From JAHQVK01 sp036788295 (GTDB taxonomy: Bacteria > Myxococcota > Kuafuiibacteriia > Kuafuiibacteriales > Kuafuiibacteriaceae), in assembly GCA_036788295.1 (NCBI GenBank), contig DAIQNR010000017.1:1-64000 (forward strand): a stretch of DNA of 64,000 bases. The letters are read 5' to 3'. A model generated the notes under the pieces. That model ran no database searches. It saw only the letters and a list, made by a program, of their open reading frames with translations, and was not told the DNA's origin. Position numbers and translations under genes: made by a program. Shown piece by piece: positions 52,441 through 61,439 of this stretch. The stretch's first letter is position 1; each line of letters starts with the position of its first letter.

Positions 52441-52515
52441 CGGGACGCGCGCTCTACGGGGCTTGCTCGAGATCCGCCGCTCGTCCGCTGGCCCCTGCCC
52501 GGGTGAGGTGGTGAC

Positions 52516-54270
52516 ATGGAGCCGATCGCCATGCAGAAGTCACGCTCCTGTGCGCTCGCCCTCCTGCTCGCCCTACCGCACGCGGGCTGCGCCGATGACG
52601 TCGTCCCGATCCAGGTCGCTCGGTGCCAGGTGGACGAGGACTGCGACCGGGGCGAGGTGTGCGTGGACGGACGGTGCGTGCCCCGGGGCGCGCTGTCGTG
52701 CGGCGAGGTGGACGGCGGCCTTGCCATCCTGCAGCCCACCCCGCCGCTTCTCGATTTCGGCTTCGTCGGCAGCGGCACCGCCCGCGGGCAGGTCATCTTG
52801 CGCAACATCGGGGACTGCACGCTGACCATCTTCGACGCCTACTTCAAGGAGGATGGAATCTTCGGCTGCCCGAGCTGCGACCCGTCCCGGTTCCCGGTGG
52901 AGCTGTTTCCGTTTCGAGAGCACGAGCTGACCGTCCTGTTCACGCCGAGCGGCACCGGTGTGTTCGAAGACCAGCTGCTGCTGCTGTCCGACGACGCCGA
53001 ATTCCCCGAGCTGCCGGTGCCGGTGCGGGCCCGGTTCGACGGGATCCCGCGGCTCGCCGTGGCCCCGGTCGAGCTCGACTTCGACTTCGTGCCGGTCGGT
53101 CGATCCGTGACCCAGACCGTTCGCCTCACGAACCAGGGGTCCGGCAGCGCGCCGCTTCTCATCGAGGCGGTCGAGGTCGAGAGCGCGACGGTCGCCACCT
53201 TCTCCGTCGCCCCGCTCGAGAGCGCGCCGGTGGCGCTGTCGCCGTCCCGAACCGCGGCGGCAGACGGCCTCGACCTGACCATCCAGTACCGGCCGGCCGA
53301 GATCGATCTGCACCGGGGCAGCTTGGTGGTGCGCACGAACGAGCGGGGCAATTCGGTGGTCCGCGTCCCGCTCCAAGGGTCGTCTCGGACCCCGGCGAGC
53401 CTCTCGGTCTCGCCCGAGTTCGTGCGGCTCGGTCCGGTGCCGATCGGGCAGACGACCTCGGCGCCGCTCACCATCGTCAACGAGGGCGGCTCATCGCTTC
53501 GGGTCACCCCGCGCTGGGGCGGGACCGGCCTGTCCACCGACCTCTACGTCGAGCCGATTGTCCTGCCGCCGATCCCGCCCGGCGGCTTCGGCGAGCTGCA
53601 GGTGTTCGTGACCGCGACCACGCTCGGCCCGATCACCGGGCTGCTCGTCCTCGAGAGCAACGACCCCCGCCGGCCGTCGGTCACCGTCCCGGTCTCGGCC
53701 GAGGGCCAGGATGTCGTCGGCGCGCAGGTGGTCCGGGTCGAGATGACGTTCGAGAACGGCTCGACGTCCTTTTTCGACGATGACTTTCGCAACGTGGACG
53801 TCATCCTCGAGAACCCGTTCGGGCTGCTCTGCAACAAACAGAACCCGAGCCCGACGAACTGGGGCGCGTTCGGCAACCCAGGCTGGGTCGCGTTTCCGCC
53901 CAAAGAAGAACCGGAGCGGATCGTGCTCCCCGACGCGATGCAGGACGGCCGCTTCCGGGTGCTGCTCAACTATGTCGAAGACTGCGCCTCGGTGCCGGCC
54001 GGGCTCGTGGCGGCGGTGCTCGGGATCTCCGTCGAGGTGCTCATCAACTCGCTCACCGGGGGGATCGGGATCGGTCCGGATGCGTCCGACATCGCCCGGG
54101 TGGTGGACAACCTCTGCCTGTCTCGGCGCGGCACCACCGCGCTCGTGACCGTCTCGATCAACGGGCAGCTGGTCGCGGAGGTGTCGAGGCGGCTCGGCGC
54201 CCGGGGCGAGCTGGCCCACGTGCTCGATCTCGTCCGCCAGGGCGGCCAGTTCACGGTGGAGCCCCGATGA
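52516..54270 (+). CDS. Lipoprotein with choice-of-anchor-D (ASPM-SPD2-hydin-like) domains
   Basis: 584 residues. Lipobox PHAGC, a Cys-rich stretch (CQVDEDCDRGEVCVDGRC) and then three or four Ig-like beta-sandwich repeats with the typical openings LLDFGFVGSGTARGQVILRN, LDFDFVPVGRSVTQTVRLTN and VRLGPVPIGQTTSAPLTIVN. The final 170 residues are a distinct domain with a Cys pair. Such domains often stand on cell surfaces or in secretion/gliding machinery. ATG 52516 follows a GAGG; ATG 52531 is an alternative start with a shorter N-terminus. Its stop overlaps the next ATG. Confidence 0.8.
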   Translation: MEPIAMQKSRSCALALLLALPHAGCADDVVPIQVARCQVDEDCDRGEVCVDGRCVPRGALSCGEVDGGLAILQPTPPLLDFGFVGSGTARGQVILRNIGDCTLTIFDAYFKEDGIFGCPSCDPSRFPVELFPFREHELTVLFTPSGTGVFEDQLLLLSDDAEFPELPVPVRARFDGIPRLAVAPVELDFDFVPVGRSVTQTVRLTNQGSGSAPLLIEAVEVESATVATFSVAPLESAPVALSPSRTAAADGLDLTIQYRPAEIDLHRGSLVVRTNERGNSVVRVPLQGSSRTPASLSVSPEFVRLGPVPIGQTTSAPLTIVNEGGSSLRVTPRWGGTGLSTDLYVEPIVLPPIPPGGFGELQVFVTATTLGPITGLLVLESNDPRRPSVTVPVSAEGQDVVGAQVVRVEMTFENGSTSFFDDDFRNVDVILENPFGLLCNKQNPSPTNWGAFGNPGWVAFPPKEEPERIVLPDAMQDGRFRVLLNYVEDCASVPAGLVAAVLGISVEVLINSLTGGIGIGPDASDIARVVDNLCLSRRGTTALVTVSINGQLVAEVSRRLGARGELAHVLDLVRQGGQFTVEPR

Positions 54271-56219
54271 AGCGGTGGTTTCTTGCCTTCGCCGTCGCGG
54301 CCGGGTGCGGCTCGTCCGAGGCGCCCGTGCTGCTCGAGCCCCCCGAGCCGGGGCTGTCGGCCGATCCCCCGTGGCTCGCGTTCACCTGCACCCGCCCCGG
54401 GTGCGGCCAGACCGTGTCGGCTACGGTGTCGGTGCTCGGGACCCGGCCGATCGCGGTGCGCCGGGTGCTCCTGTCGAACCCCGAGCACCCAGACTTCTCC
54501 ATCGAGCTCGACGAGCAACTCCCGCTGATCATGGGGCCGCAAGATGTGTTGCCGATCCGGGTGCGCTACGCGCCGACCGGGGACGCGCTGGCCGAAGACC
54601 CGGTCATCCGGGTCGCCTACACCGACGCGTCCGCCCGCGAGGCCGACGAGGACCGGGTCGAGCCAGGGGAGCTGTCCATTCCACTGGTGCGCCGGCTCGT
54701 GGGGGAGGCGCTCTTGTCGGTCGAGACCGAGCAGGTGGTGTTCGGTCCGGTGCCGGTGGGCGAGGTCCGCACCGCGCCGCTGCGCGTTCGCAACACCGGT
54801 TTCGGGAACGTCAACCTGACGATCGCCGAGCTGCGCCTCGATCCGCCCGAAGAGCTGTCGGTCGGCCCGCTCCCCGGCTCGATCGGTCCCGGGGAGGCGG
54901 TGAGCGTCGAGCTGAGCTGGGCCCCGAGCACGGAGCGGTTCCTCCGGGGGACGGCCGCGGTGTGGCCGGCGGGGCGGTCGGCCGTTCCGGCGGTGGTGGC
55001 CCTGCTCGGCACGAGCATCCAGGGCCCGAGCCTCGACCTCGAGCCGGCGAGCGCGGTCGATTTCGGTGAAGTCTCGGTCGGCGCCGAAGCGATGGCGGCG
55101 GTCCAGTTCACGAACCGAGGCACGGTCCCCCTGGTCCTCCGGTCGGTGGAGCTGCTCGACGTCCCGCCTCGAGCCGAGCTCGAGCTGTCGTGGCAGGGGG
55201 CACAGACCAGCACGCTCGCCCCGCTCGCGTCGGCGACCGCGAACCTCCGGCTGGCCGCGCTCTCCGCCGGTCGGCTCGACGCCCGGCTCCGCATCGAATC
55301 GAGCGACGGAGCCCAGCCGTCGATCGACCTGCCGGTGATCGCGCTGCTCGCCCGGCCGGCGGTGGCGACCCGCCCACAGAGCCTCGACTTCGGCTCGGTC
55401 CCTCGGGGCTGGACCCGCACCCTCCCGGTCGAGGTCGAAAACGAAGGCTTCGGCGAGCTCATCCTTCAGAACGTGGCCCTCGTGCTCGGCACCAGCCAGC
55501 TGTTCACCGTGCCGTCCGCCCCGTCGCTGCCGGCGCGAATGCGGCACGGGGAGCGAGCGACGATCGAGGTGGAGTTTCGGTCGGAGGCGGCGGCCAGCTT
55601 CTCCGGCACGCTCGCCCTCGAGACCAGCGACCCCGACCGCCCGTTCGTCGAGATCCCGCTCGCCGCCCGGGGGGCGAGCTGCGAGGAAGGCTGCCCCGTA
55701 CCCAATGGGACCCCCGACTGCACCGCCGGCATCTGCGCGGTGCTGGCCTGCGACCGGGGCTGGTACGACGTGGACGACGACCCGTCCAATGGCTGCGAGT
55801 GCCGAGAGCCGAACCCGGGCGGCAACCCGAGCCGGTTTTGCGCCGAGGCCCCGTTCCTCGGCAGCATCGACGACAGCGGCCAGAGCCTGAGCTTCACCGG
55901 CGTGATCCACACCGAGGACGACGTCGACGTGATCCGGTTTCACGCCCGGGACCGGACCCAGTTTCTCCGCGATGACTTCGACGTGCGGATCGAACTTCGC
56001 TCGGCCGACCCGGACATCGAGATGTGCATCTACCGCCACGACACCGAGAACCATCGCCCCGAATGCGTGCTCGAGAACCGAAGCTGCGGCAGCCGGACCT
56101 ACCGGCGGCAGGGTCGGCTCGGGCGGGAGGACGGCGCCGACTTCGTCTTGGAGATCTCTCGTCGCCCCGGCTCCGTGCCCACGTGCATCAACTACAGCGT
56201 CTTCGCACGAAACGGCTGA
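54267..56219 (+). CDS. Lipoprotein with choice-of-anchor-D domains, paralogue of the upstream gene
   Basis: 650 residues. The lipobox is VAAGC, followed by four or five beta-sandwich repeats (LAFTCTRPGCGQTVSATVSV, VVFGPVPVGEVRTAPLRVRN, VDFGEVSVGAEAMAAVQFTN, LDFGSVPRGWTRTLPVEVEN). A Cys-rich stretch (CEEGCPVPNGTPDC...CACDRGWYDVDDDPSNGCEC-like) and a C-terminal beta domain (FTGVIHTEDDVDVIRFHARD) follow; the latter resembles a PPC-type domain. ATGA overlap with the upstream gene indicates a stoichiometric pair at the surface. The two probably arose by tandem duplication. Confidence 0.82.
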   Translation: MKRWFLAFAVAAGCGSSEAPVLLEPPEPGLSADPPWLAFTCTRPGCGQTVSATVSVLGTRPIAVRRVLLSNPEHPDFSIELDEQLPLIMGPQDVLPIRVRYAPTGDALAEDPVIRVAYTDASAREADEDRVEPGELSIPLVRRLVGEALLSVETEQVVFGPVPVGEVRTAPLRVRNTGFGNVNLTIAELRLDPPEELSVGPLPGSIGPGEAVSVELSWAPSTERFLRGTAAVWPAGRSAVPAVVALLGTSIQGPSLDLEPASAVDFGEVSVGAEAMAAVQFTNRGTVPLVLRSVELLDVPPRAELELSWQGAQTSTLAPLASATANLRLAALSAGRLDARLRIESSDGAQPSIDLPVIALLARPAVATRPQSLDFGSVPRGWTRTLPVEVENEGFGELILQNVALVLGTSQLFTVPSAPSLPARMRHGERATIEVEFRSEAAASFSGTLALETSDPDRPFVEIPLAARGASCEEGCPVPNGTPDCTAGICAVLACDRGWYDVDDDPSNGCECREPNPGGNPSRFCAEAPFLGSIDDSGQSLSFTGVIHTEDDVDVIRFHARDRTQFLRDDFDVRIELRSADPDIEMCIYRHDTENHRPECVLENRSCGSRTYRRQGRLGREDGADFVLEISRRPGSVPTCINYSVFARNG

Positions 56220-56250
56220 GCGTTCCTCGTTCTCCTGCTAGAAGCCCCCC

Positions 56251-56448
56251 ATGCGTTGGCTGCTGTGCCTCTTTGCCCTGACCGCCGGTCCGCTCGGGTG
56301 CGGAAAGTACGACCCCTGCAACGAAGGCAACTGCGGCGAGCCGTGCCGGTTTTGCGACCCGGACGACTCGGATTGCCAGGAGCCCCCCGGTGAGAAGGTC
56401 TGCAACCGAAACCGCGTGTGCGTCTCCGCCCTCCCCGTGGACTGCTGA
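56251..56448 (+). CDS. Small Cys-rich lipoprotein, 65 residues
   Basis: MRWLLCLFALTAGPLGC is a signal with lipobox. The mature 49-residue part has nine Cys (CNEGNCGEPCRFCDPDDSDC..., VCNRNRVC, VDC). TAGAAG lies 6 nt before the ATG, so it may have its own leaderless promoter within the lipoprotein cluster. Confidence 0.7.
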   Translation: MRWLLCLFALTAGPLGCGKYDPCNEGNCGEPCRFCDPDDSDCQEPPGEKVCNRNRVCVSALPVDC

Positions 56449-56470
56449 GCGGACCGCGACCGCTCCGATC

Positions 56471-58165
56471 ATGCTGCCTGAAGCCCCCCATCGCGAGCTG
56501 GGCCGGGTCCTCGGGTTGATGGCCCGCGCCGCCCGGTCCCGCCGGCTGTACCCAACCGGGAGCCCGGCGTTCGACCGGATGATCGAAGACGTCCACAATG
56601 GGCTGTTGTCGCTGCTCGACGCGCGGGATCTGCTCGAGCTCGCCGTCCGGCCCACCGGCCTGTGGTTCGATGGCCACCCCGTGCTCGAGGCGCCCAACCC
56701 GGAGGAGTCCCTCCCGTTCGGGCTCTACCGGGACGGGATCCGGCGCCTCGGGTTTCTCCCCGGACTGTCCGTGGGCGAGGTGCGGGTGGTGGTGGACGCG
56801 GCGGCGGCGGGCTTCGGCAGCAGCCCGCTCGGCGAAGACACCGTAACCTTCTTGTGGCGCCACGAGCTCGAGCACGTCCGCTACGTGGTCATCGACACCG
56901 TGATCGTCGAGGCCGGCGAGTCGCCCGGGGAAGACGCGCCCGCTTCTCCGCTCGACGGGGCGATCGACGCCTTGCTCCGCGACATCTATGGCGCCCCGAG
57001 CCCCGACATCGGGGTGGGGTCGGTCTCGCTCGACCGCTCGGACATCGACGCCCGGAAGGTCGCGGAGCGCCTCGACGCGGTCGACGAGATGGCGCCCGGC
57101 TTCTTTCCGCCCCGGCGCTTCCCTTTGGCCCCCGCCTACGCCGAGGAGCTTCGAGCCGAGCTGGAGCGGGAGGACGAGCATCGGCTCGGCCTGCGAGCCG
57201 GTCACGCCGTGCTCGACGCACTGAAGAGCGGGTCCGGGGGCGGGCCCCGCCTGTTCGACGCGCTCCTCCGCATGCACGACGGCGCGCTGTTCGGCGGCAA
57301 CCTGCGCCTCTCCGCCTTCTTGGTCGCCGGGGTGCGCCGCCTGCCCCCCTCGCCAGGGAGGGAGGACTGGATTCGGCAGGCGCTCGCCGAACCCCGGCTG
57401 CGCCCGGTCGCCCAGGGAACCCAGGACCTCCGCGGGCTGCTCGATCTCTTTCGCGCCGGCGGCAGGGACGTGGTCCCGCTGCTTCTGTCCCTGCTGCCGA
57501 GCTTCGAGGAGCCGGCCGACCGCCGGGCGATCGCGGACCTCGTGCTCGAGCTCGGGGTGCCCGACGTGGCTCGGCTCGCCGACCTCGTGAAGAGCGACCA
57601 GGCCTTCGTCGCTCGCGACGCGGTCTACATCCTGGCGAGGCTCGCCGATCCGGGGGCGAAGGAGGCCTTGCTCGAGGCCGAGCACCACCCCTCCCCCAAC
57701 GTCCGCCTCGCGCTGCTCGAGGAGGCGCCCACGCTCGCGGCGGCGGACCGGCTCGAGCTGACCACCCGGGCGCTCGACGACCCCGACCCCGCGGTGCGGG
57801 TCATGGCGGTGCGGGGTCTGGTCCGGATCCCGAGCGCGGGCGTGGACCGGCTGCTCGAGCAGCGGGTCACCAACCCGAGCTTCGAGACGGAGCCGAAGGA
57901 GGTGCAGCTCGCCTTGCTCGTCGGCCACACCCTGCTCAGCCAGTCCCGCGCCCTGCCGCTGCTCGCCCGCTGGGTGAAGAGGGGCGAGGGGCGGTTTTCG
58001 GGGCGCAAAGCGGAGACCACCGCGGTGCTCGCGGTGCGAGCGCTCCGAGGGCTCAGGGACAGCTCCGGGGGACGGGCGCTGCTCGAGCGGGCTTGCGCCG
58101 CGAAGAACCGGCGGGTCCGTGAGACCGCGCAGTGGGTGCTGACCGACGCGGCGAGGGGAAGATGA
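56471..58165 (+). CDS. HEAT-repeat protein
   Basis: 564 residues, no signal peptide. Residues about 1-240 are an unrecognised helical region (RELGRVLGLMARAARSRRLYPTGSPAFDRMIED..., GLSVGEVRVVVDAAAAGFG). Residues about 330-560 contain HEAT/armadillo-like helical pairs (DVVPLLLSLLPSFEEPADRRAIADLVLELGVPDVARLADLVKS..., DPDPAVRVMAVRGLVRIPS). HEAT repeats bind partner proteins. The ATG lies 23 bases after the small lipoprotein; no -10 hexamer is seen. The stop overlaps the next ATG (ATGA). Confidence 0.8.
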   Translation: MLPEAPHRELGRVLGLMARAARSRRLYPTGSPAFDRMIEDVHNGLLSLLDARDLLELAVRPTGLWFDGHPVLEAPNPEESLPFGLYRDGIRRLGFLPGLSVGEVRVVVDAAAAGFGSSPLGEDTVTFLWRHELEHVRYVVIDTVIVEAGESPGEDAPASPLDGAIDALLRDIYGAPSPDIGVGSVSLDRSDIDARKVAERLDAVDEMAPGFFPPRRFPLAPAYAEELRAELEREDEHRLGLRAGHAVLDALKSGSGGGPRLFDALLRMHDGALFGGNLRLSAFLVAGVRRLPPSPGREDWIRQALAEPRLRPVAQGTQDLRGLLDLFRAGGRDVVPLLLSLLPSFEEPADRRAIADLVLELGVPDVARLADLVKSDQAFVARDAVYILARLADPGAKEALLEAEHHPSPNVRLALLEEAPTLAAADRLELTTRALDDPDPAVRVMAVRGLVRIPSAGVDRLLEQRVTNPSFETEPKEVQLALLVGHTLLSQSRALPLLARWVKRGEGRFSGRKAETTAVLAVRALRGLRDSSGGRALLERACAAKNRRVRETAQWVLTDAARGR

Positions 58166-59640
58166 GCGGGGTCCATGCGCCGCCCCCGGTGCCGGCGACG
58201 CTGCGGACCGACCTGTCCGAGCGGGCGCTCGAGCATGGCCGAAACCTGCTGTCCTGCTTGTTCATGGCGGTTCGAACCGCCCAAATCCACGCTCCGACGA
58301 ACCGGGCGCTCGTGCAGTCCGTGCACTCGGCGCACCGCGCCGCCGAGACGCTCGTGGCCGCCACCGGCGGTTTTTCTCTGCAGTTCGTGGAGGACGTCGC
58401 GTTTCTCAACGGCACCCGGGTCCGGTTCGAGACCGGGAGCTTCGGGACGGTGCGCAACCTTCGGCAGTGCTTCGAGCGGCACGGGCTCGGCGGGCTCACC
58501 CTGCGGGCGCCGCCCACCTACGCCGCCATCGAGCGCCTGATCCACCTGCTCGGCGGGGCGCCGGTCACCGAGGCGGCCAAGGAAGAGCTCGGGTCCTTGC
58601 AGGTGGGGTTGCTCGGTCCCCAGCGCTTCGCCGACGCCGGCCCGGTGCGGGTGGACCGGCGCGTCTTCGCGGTCCAGTGCTACGCCAAGCTGCTGCTCGC
58701 CTTGCGGGAGCAGCGGGAGCGGCTCCGCTCCGGCCCGGTCACCGAGGGCGTTCGGCCCCAGCTGCGGGTCGTGCGCGTCGTGCAGGATCTCGTCGAGCTG
58801 TGCGGGGACCGCCCCGACTTCCTGCTCCGGCTCGGCGGCAACCGAACCGGCGCCGACCCGTTCGAGCTGGTGGGAGCCAACGCCTGCGTGCTCGCCGCCG
58901 CCACCGGCTTCGCGCTCGGACTCGAGCGGTCCACCCTGGTGGACCTCGGGGTGGCTGGGCTGCTCCACCACATCGACGTGGGCCTCGGGCGCGGCCTCCC
59001 CGATCGCACCGGCGCCCCGACCGCGATCGTCGAGCTGCTCGAAGGCGCGGAGCTCGGCCCCTCGAGCTTCACCCGGGCCTTGTTGGTGGCAGAGCGCCCA
59101 ACGCTCGACGCCGGCGCGCGGACGACCGACGCCCACCCGCTGGCCCGGCTGCTCGGCGTAGTGGTCGCGTACGTGCAGCGCACCATCGGTTTTGGGGTGG
59201 CCCGCCACCACCCGCTCGACGCGCTCGCCGCGGTGTACAACGAGCCGGAGCACTTCGACCGCCGGTTCGCGGACCTGCTCGTCAACACCTTGCGCGCGTT
59301 CCCGGTGGGCGCCGAGGTCGTGCTCGACGACGGGCGGTCGGCCCGCGTTCATTCCCACACCGGAGGCTCTCGCTGGGACCGTCCGGTGGTGGTGCCCGAC
59401 GAGCAGACGGGGCCGATCGACTTGATGGTGCGCCGGGATGGCCGCTTCGAGCGGCGGATCGTGGGCACCCGGCCGTTCGTGGAGGGGGGGCGGTGGACCA
59501 CCCACTTCGCAGACTCGAACCTGCCCTCCGTGGACCTCTCGGATCCAAAGGAGCCGAGCGATGACCTCGGGCTCGAGCTGCCGCCGCTCGACGAAGAGGA
59601 CCCGTTCGAAGCGGCCCTGCGGGCGCTCGACGAGCTCTAG
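58162..59640 (+). CDS. Degenerate HD-GYP-like protein, partner of the HEAT protein
   Basis: 492 residues. Residues about 10-190 resemble the N-terminal part of the upstream HEAT protein (HGRNLLSCLFMAVRTAQIHAPTNRALVQSV; VGLLGPQ). From about 230 an HD-like helical fold appears: FELVGANACVLAAATGFALGLERSTLVDLGVAGLLHHIDVGLG. The HD dyad is HH, the preceding His is Asn, and there is no GYP triplet, so it is unlikely to be a phosphodiesterase. The C-terminal LRAFPVGAEVVLDDGRSARVHSH is the beta module that follows HD-GYP domains. Translationally coupled to the HEAT gene. Its stop shares CTAG with the convergent GHKL gene. Confidence 0.8.
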   Translation: MSGVHAPPPVPATLRTDLSERALEHGRNLLSCLFMAVRTAQIHAPTNRALVQSVHSAHRAAETLVAATGGFSLQFVEDVAFLNGTRVRFETGSFGTVRNLRQCFERHGLGGLTLRAPPTYAAIERLIHLLGGAPVTEAAKEELGSLQVGLLGPQRFADAGPVRVDRRVFAVQCYAKLLLALREQRERLRSGPVTEGVRPQLRVVRVVQDLVELCGDRPDFLLRLGGNRTGADPFELVGANACVLAAATGFALGLERSTLVDLGVAGLLHHIDVGLGRGLPDRTGAPTAIVELLEGAELGPSSFTRALLVAERPTLDAGARTTDAHPLARLLGVVVAYVQRTIGFGVARHHPLDALAAVYNEPEHFDRRFADLLVNTLRAFPVGAEVVLDDGRSARVHSHTGGSRWDRPVVVPDEQTGPIDLMVRRDGRFERRIVGTRPFVEGGRWTTHFADSNLPSVDLSDPKEPSDDLGLELPPLDEEDPFEAALRALDEL

Positions 59641-61439
59641 AGCCCTTCGGCGGCGCGGTCGAGCGCGCGGGCGTCCACTTCGGCCGCGGCTGCGACCAGG
59701 GCCCGGAGCACGGCGCGGCTCGTCCGATAGAAGTCGAGGTCGTGCAGCTCGTGGCACTGGTGGGCGAGCTCGTGGGCGACGATCGGCAAGAGGGCCCGCG
59801 CCGCTTGCTCTGGGTCGGGATGCCGGGCGAGCCGGGCGAACGCGCGGTGCACGAAGTTGAAGCGGACCTCCCCCTGCCGGTACGCGGCCACCGGCCCGAA
59901 GGCGTTGTGGCTCCGCCCAAAGCCGAAGCGGGGAAGCGGTCCGGGGATGACTCGCCCCAGCGCCCGCCGCGCCTCCGGCCCGTGCAGGAACAGCTCGACC
60001 GCCTCGACGAGATCCCGCGCCCCTTCGGGGACCTCCGAGCGGCCGACCTCGCGGTCGAACAGCGAATATTCGGCCCGGGGTCCAGTGAGAAAGCGGTCCA
60101 CCCACCGCGACCACCAGCTCAGCCGAGCGATCTCCTCCCCCCGAGCGGCCGCCGGCATCTCGCGGAGGCCAGACAGCTTGCGAAAGATGTCCCGCTCGAG
60201 CGGGTCCACCGACTTCAGGATCGGCCCGCTCTCCTCCGCGGCCGGCCGGTAGGGGAGCGCGCGAAAGCGGCCTTGCTGCTCGAGCGCCACCAGCTCTTCG
60301 AAGGCGTACATGCGCTTCTCCCCCCACGCCTCGAACAGGGGGCAGCGCACGAGCGCGGTCCAGAACAAGTCGTCGGGCTCGGCCGCGGCGAGCACGACCG
60401 GCGCCGCGGTGCGGAGGCCCCGGCGGAGCGCGTCGAGCAGCACCACCCGGGCGTAGGCGTCGCCGCTGGTCTCGAAATGCCGGAGCAGCCGGTAGGCCGC
60501 CTCGCCGGCGAGGCGCAGCAATTCCCCTTTCATCCTCGCGAAGGCCTCGTTCTCTACGAAGCCGTTTCGGCTCGCGACCACATCGAGCCCCTCCGCGCTG
60601 ACCGCCCCGAACACCCCCCGGGGCCACGGCCGACCCTCGGGCCGGGGCAGGCTGAGCTCGCACACGAACAGCCCCCGCTGGTAGGCCCGAAACCGAACGT
60701 CGCTGCGGCTCGGATCGATCGCCGCCACCCCGACCGCGCCGACCACCGCGCTCGCTTCCACCACCCGCCGCTCGCTTCCCCGAACCCTCCCCGACCGCAG
60801 CTCATCTTGCACGAACGCGGACAGGTCCTTTCCGAGGCGCCGGCCCCCGAGCTGGGTGGGGACGCCGGAGTAGGCGGCGTGGACCTCGAACAGCTCGGTG
60901 ATGCGGGCGACCCGCTCCGGCGGCGCCCGGTTGGCGTCGAAGTGCACCTCCACCCGGCAGCCCCCGCGCCGAGGAGCGGCGGCCGGCCGGCGCTCGATGT
61001 GCACTTCCCCTCCGGAGCCAGGGACGAAGCGCAGCTCGACCCCGCCGGCCCCGAGCTGGGAGCGAATCACCACCCGGGCCACGCCGAGCGAGCGGTCGAA
61101 GATCGAGGCGAAGCCGATCCCGAACCGGCCGATGCTGTTGGTGCCGCGCCGCGTGGACTTGCCGAGCGTCGTGAGCGCGCTGAGGCCAGCTTCGTCGAGG
61201 CCGGGGCCGTCGTCCTCGACGACCACCCGATCCGCGCCGACCTCGAGCACGATGCGCCCTTCTCGTCCCCGAACCGCGTCGAGCGCGTTGGCGTACAGCT
61301 CCCGAAATGCGAGGTAGGCGTCCTCGAACTGGTGCTGTGAAAGCAGCAGCAGCACCCGGGCCGGATCGGCCTGGTAGAGCGGCTGGCCCTCGGCCGCGTG
61401 CAGCGGAATGACCGGGGCGAGGTCGGGCTCGGTGCTCAC
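59637..61439 (-). CDS. GHKL ATPase fused to an HExxH metallopeptidase-like domain
   Basis: 600 residues. An N-terminal Bergerat ATP-binding fold: N-box FRELYANALDAV (Glu47, Asn51, Asp54), G1 box VEDDGPGLD (Asp77-x-Gly-x-Gly region) and G2 box GRFGIGF (104-110). A transducer-like middle part follows. Near the end is IVAHELAHQCHELHDLDFY: HExxH at 556-560, with His566 in the position of a third zinc ligand as in SprT/minimal-gluzincin proteins. It has no signal peptide, so the peptidase-like part is cytoplasmic. The GTG start overlaps the stop of the upstream GHKL gene (GTGA). The combination suggests ATP-switched proteolysis or chaperone-protease action; neither activity is proven by sequence. 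Confidence 0.85.
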   Translation of the reverse strand: MSTEPDLAPVIPLHAAEGQPLYQADPARVLLLLSQHQFEDAYLAFRELYANALDAVRGREGRIVLEVGADRVVVEDDGPGLDEAGLSALTTLGKSTRRGTNSIGRFGIGFASIFDRSLGVARVVIRSQLGAGGVELRFVPGSGGEVHIERRPAAAPRRGGCRVEVHFDANRAPPERVARITELFEVHAAYSGVPTQLGGRRLGKDLSAFVQDELRSGRVRGSERRVVEASAVVGAVGVAAIDPSRSDVRFRAYQRGLFVCELSLPRPEGRPWPRGVFGAVSAEGLDVVASRNGFVENEAFARMKGELLRLAGEAAYRLLRHFETSGDAYARVVLLDALRRGLRTAAPVVLAAAEPDDLFWTALVRCPLFEAWGEKRMYAFEELVALEQQGRFRALPYRPAAEESGPILKSVDPLERDIFRKLSGLREMPAAARGEEIARLSWWSRWVDRFLTGPRAEYSLFDREVGRSEVPEGARDLVEAVELFLHGPEARRALGRVIPGPLPRFGFGRSHNAFGPVAAYRQGEVRFNFVHRAFARLARHPDPEQAARALLPIVAHELAHQCHELHDLDFYRTSRAVLRALVAAAAEVDARALDRAAEGL

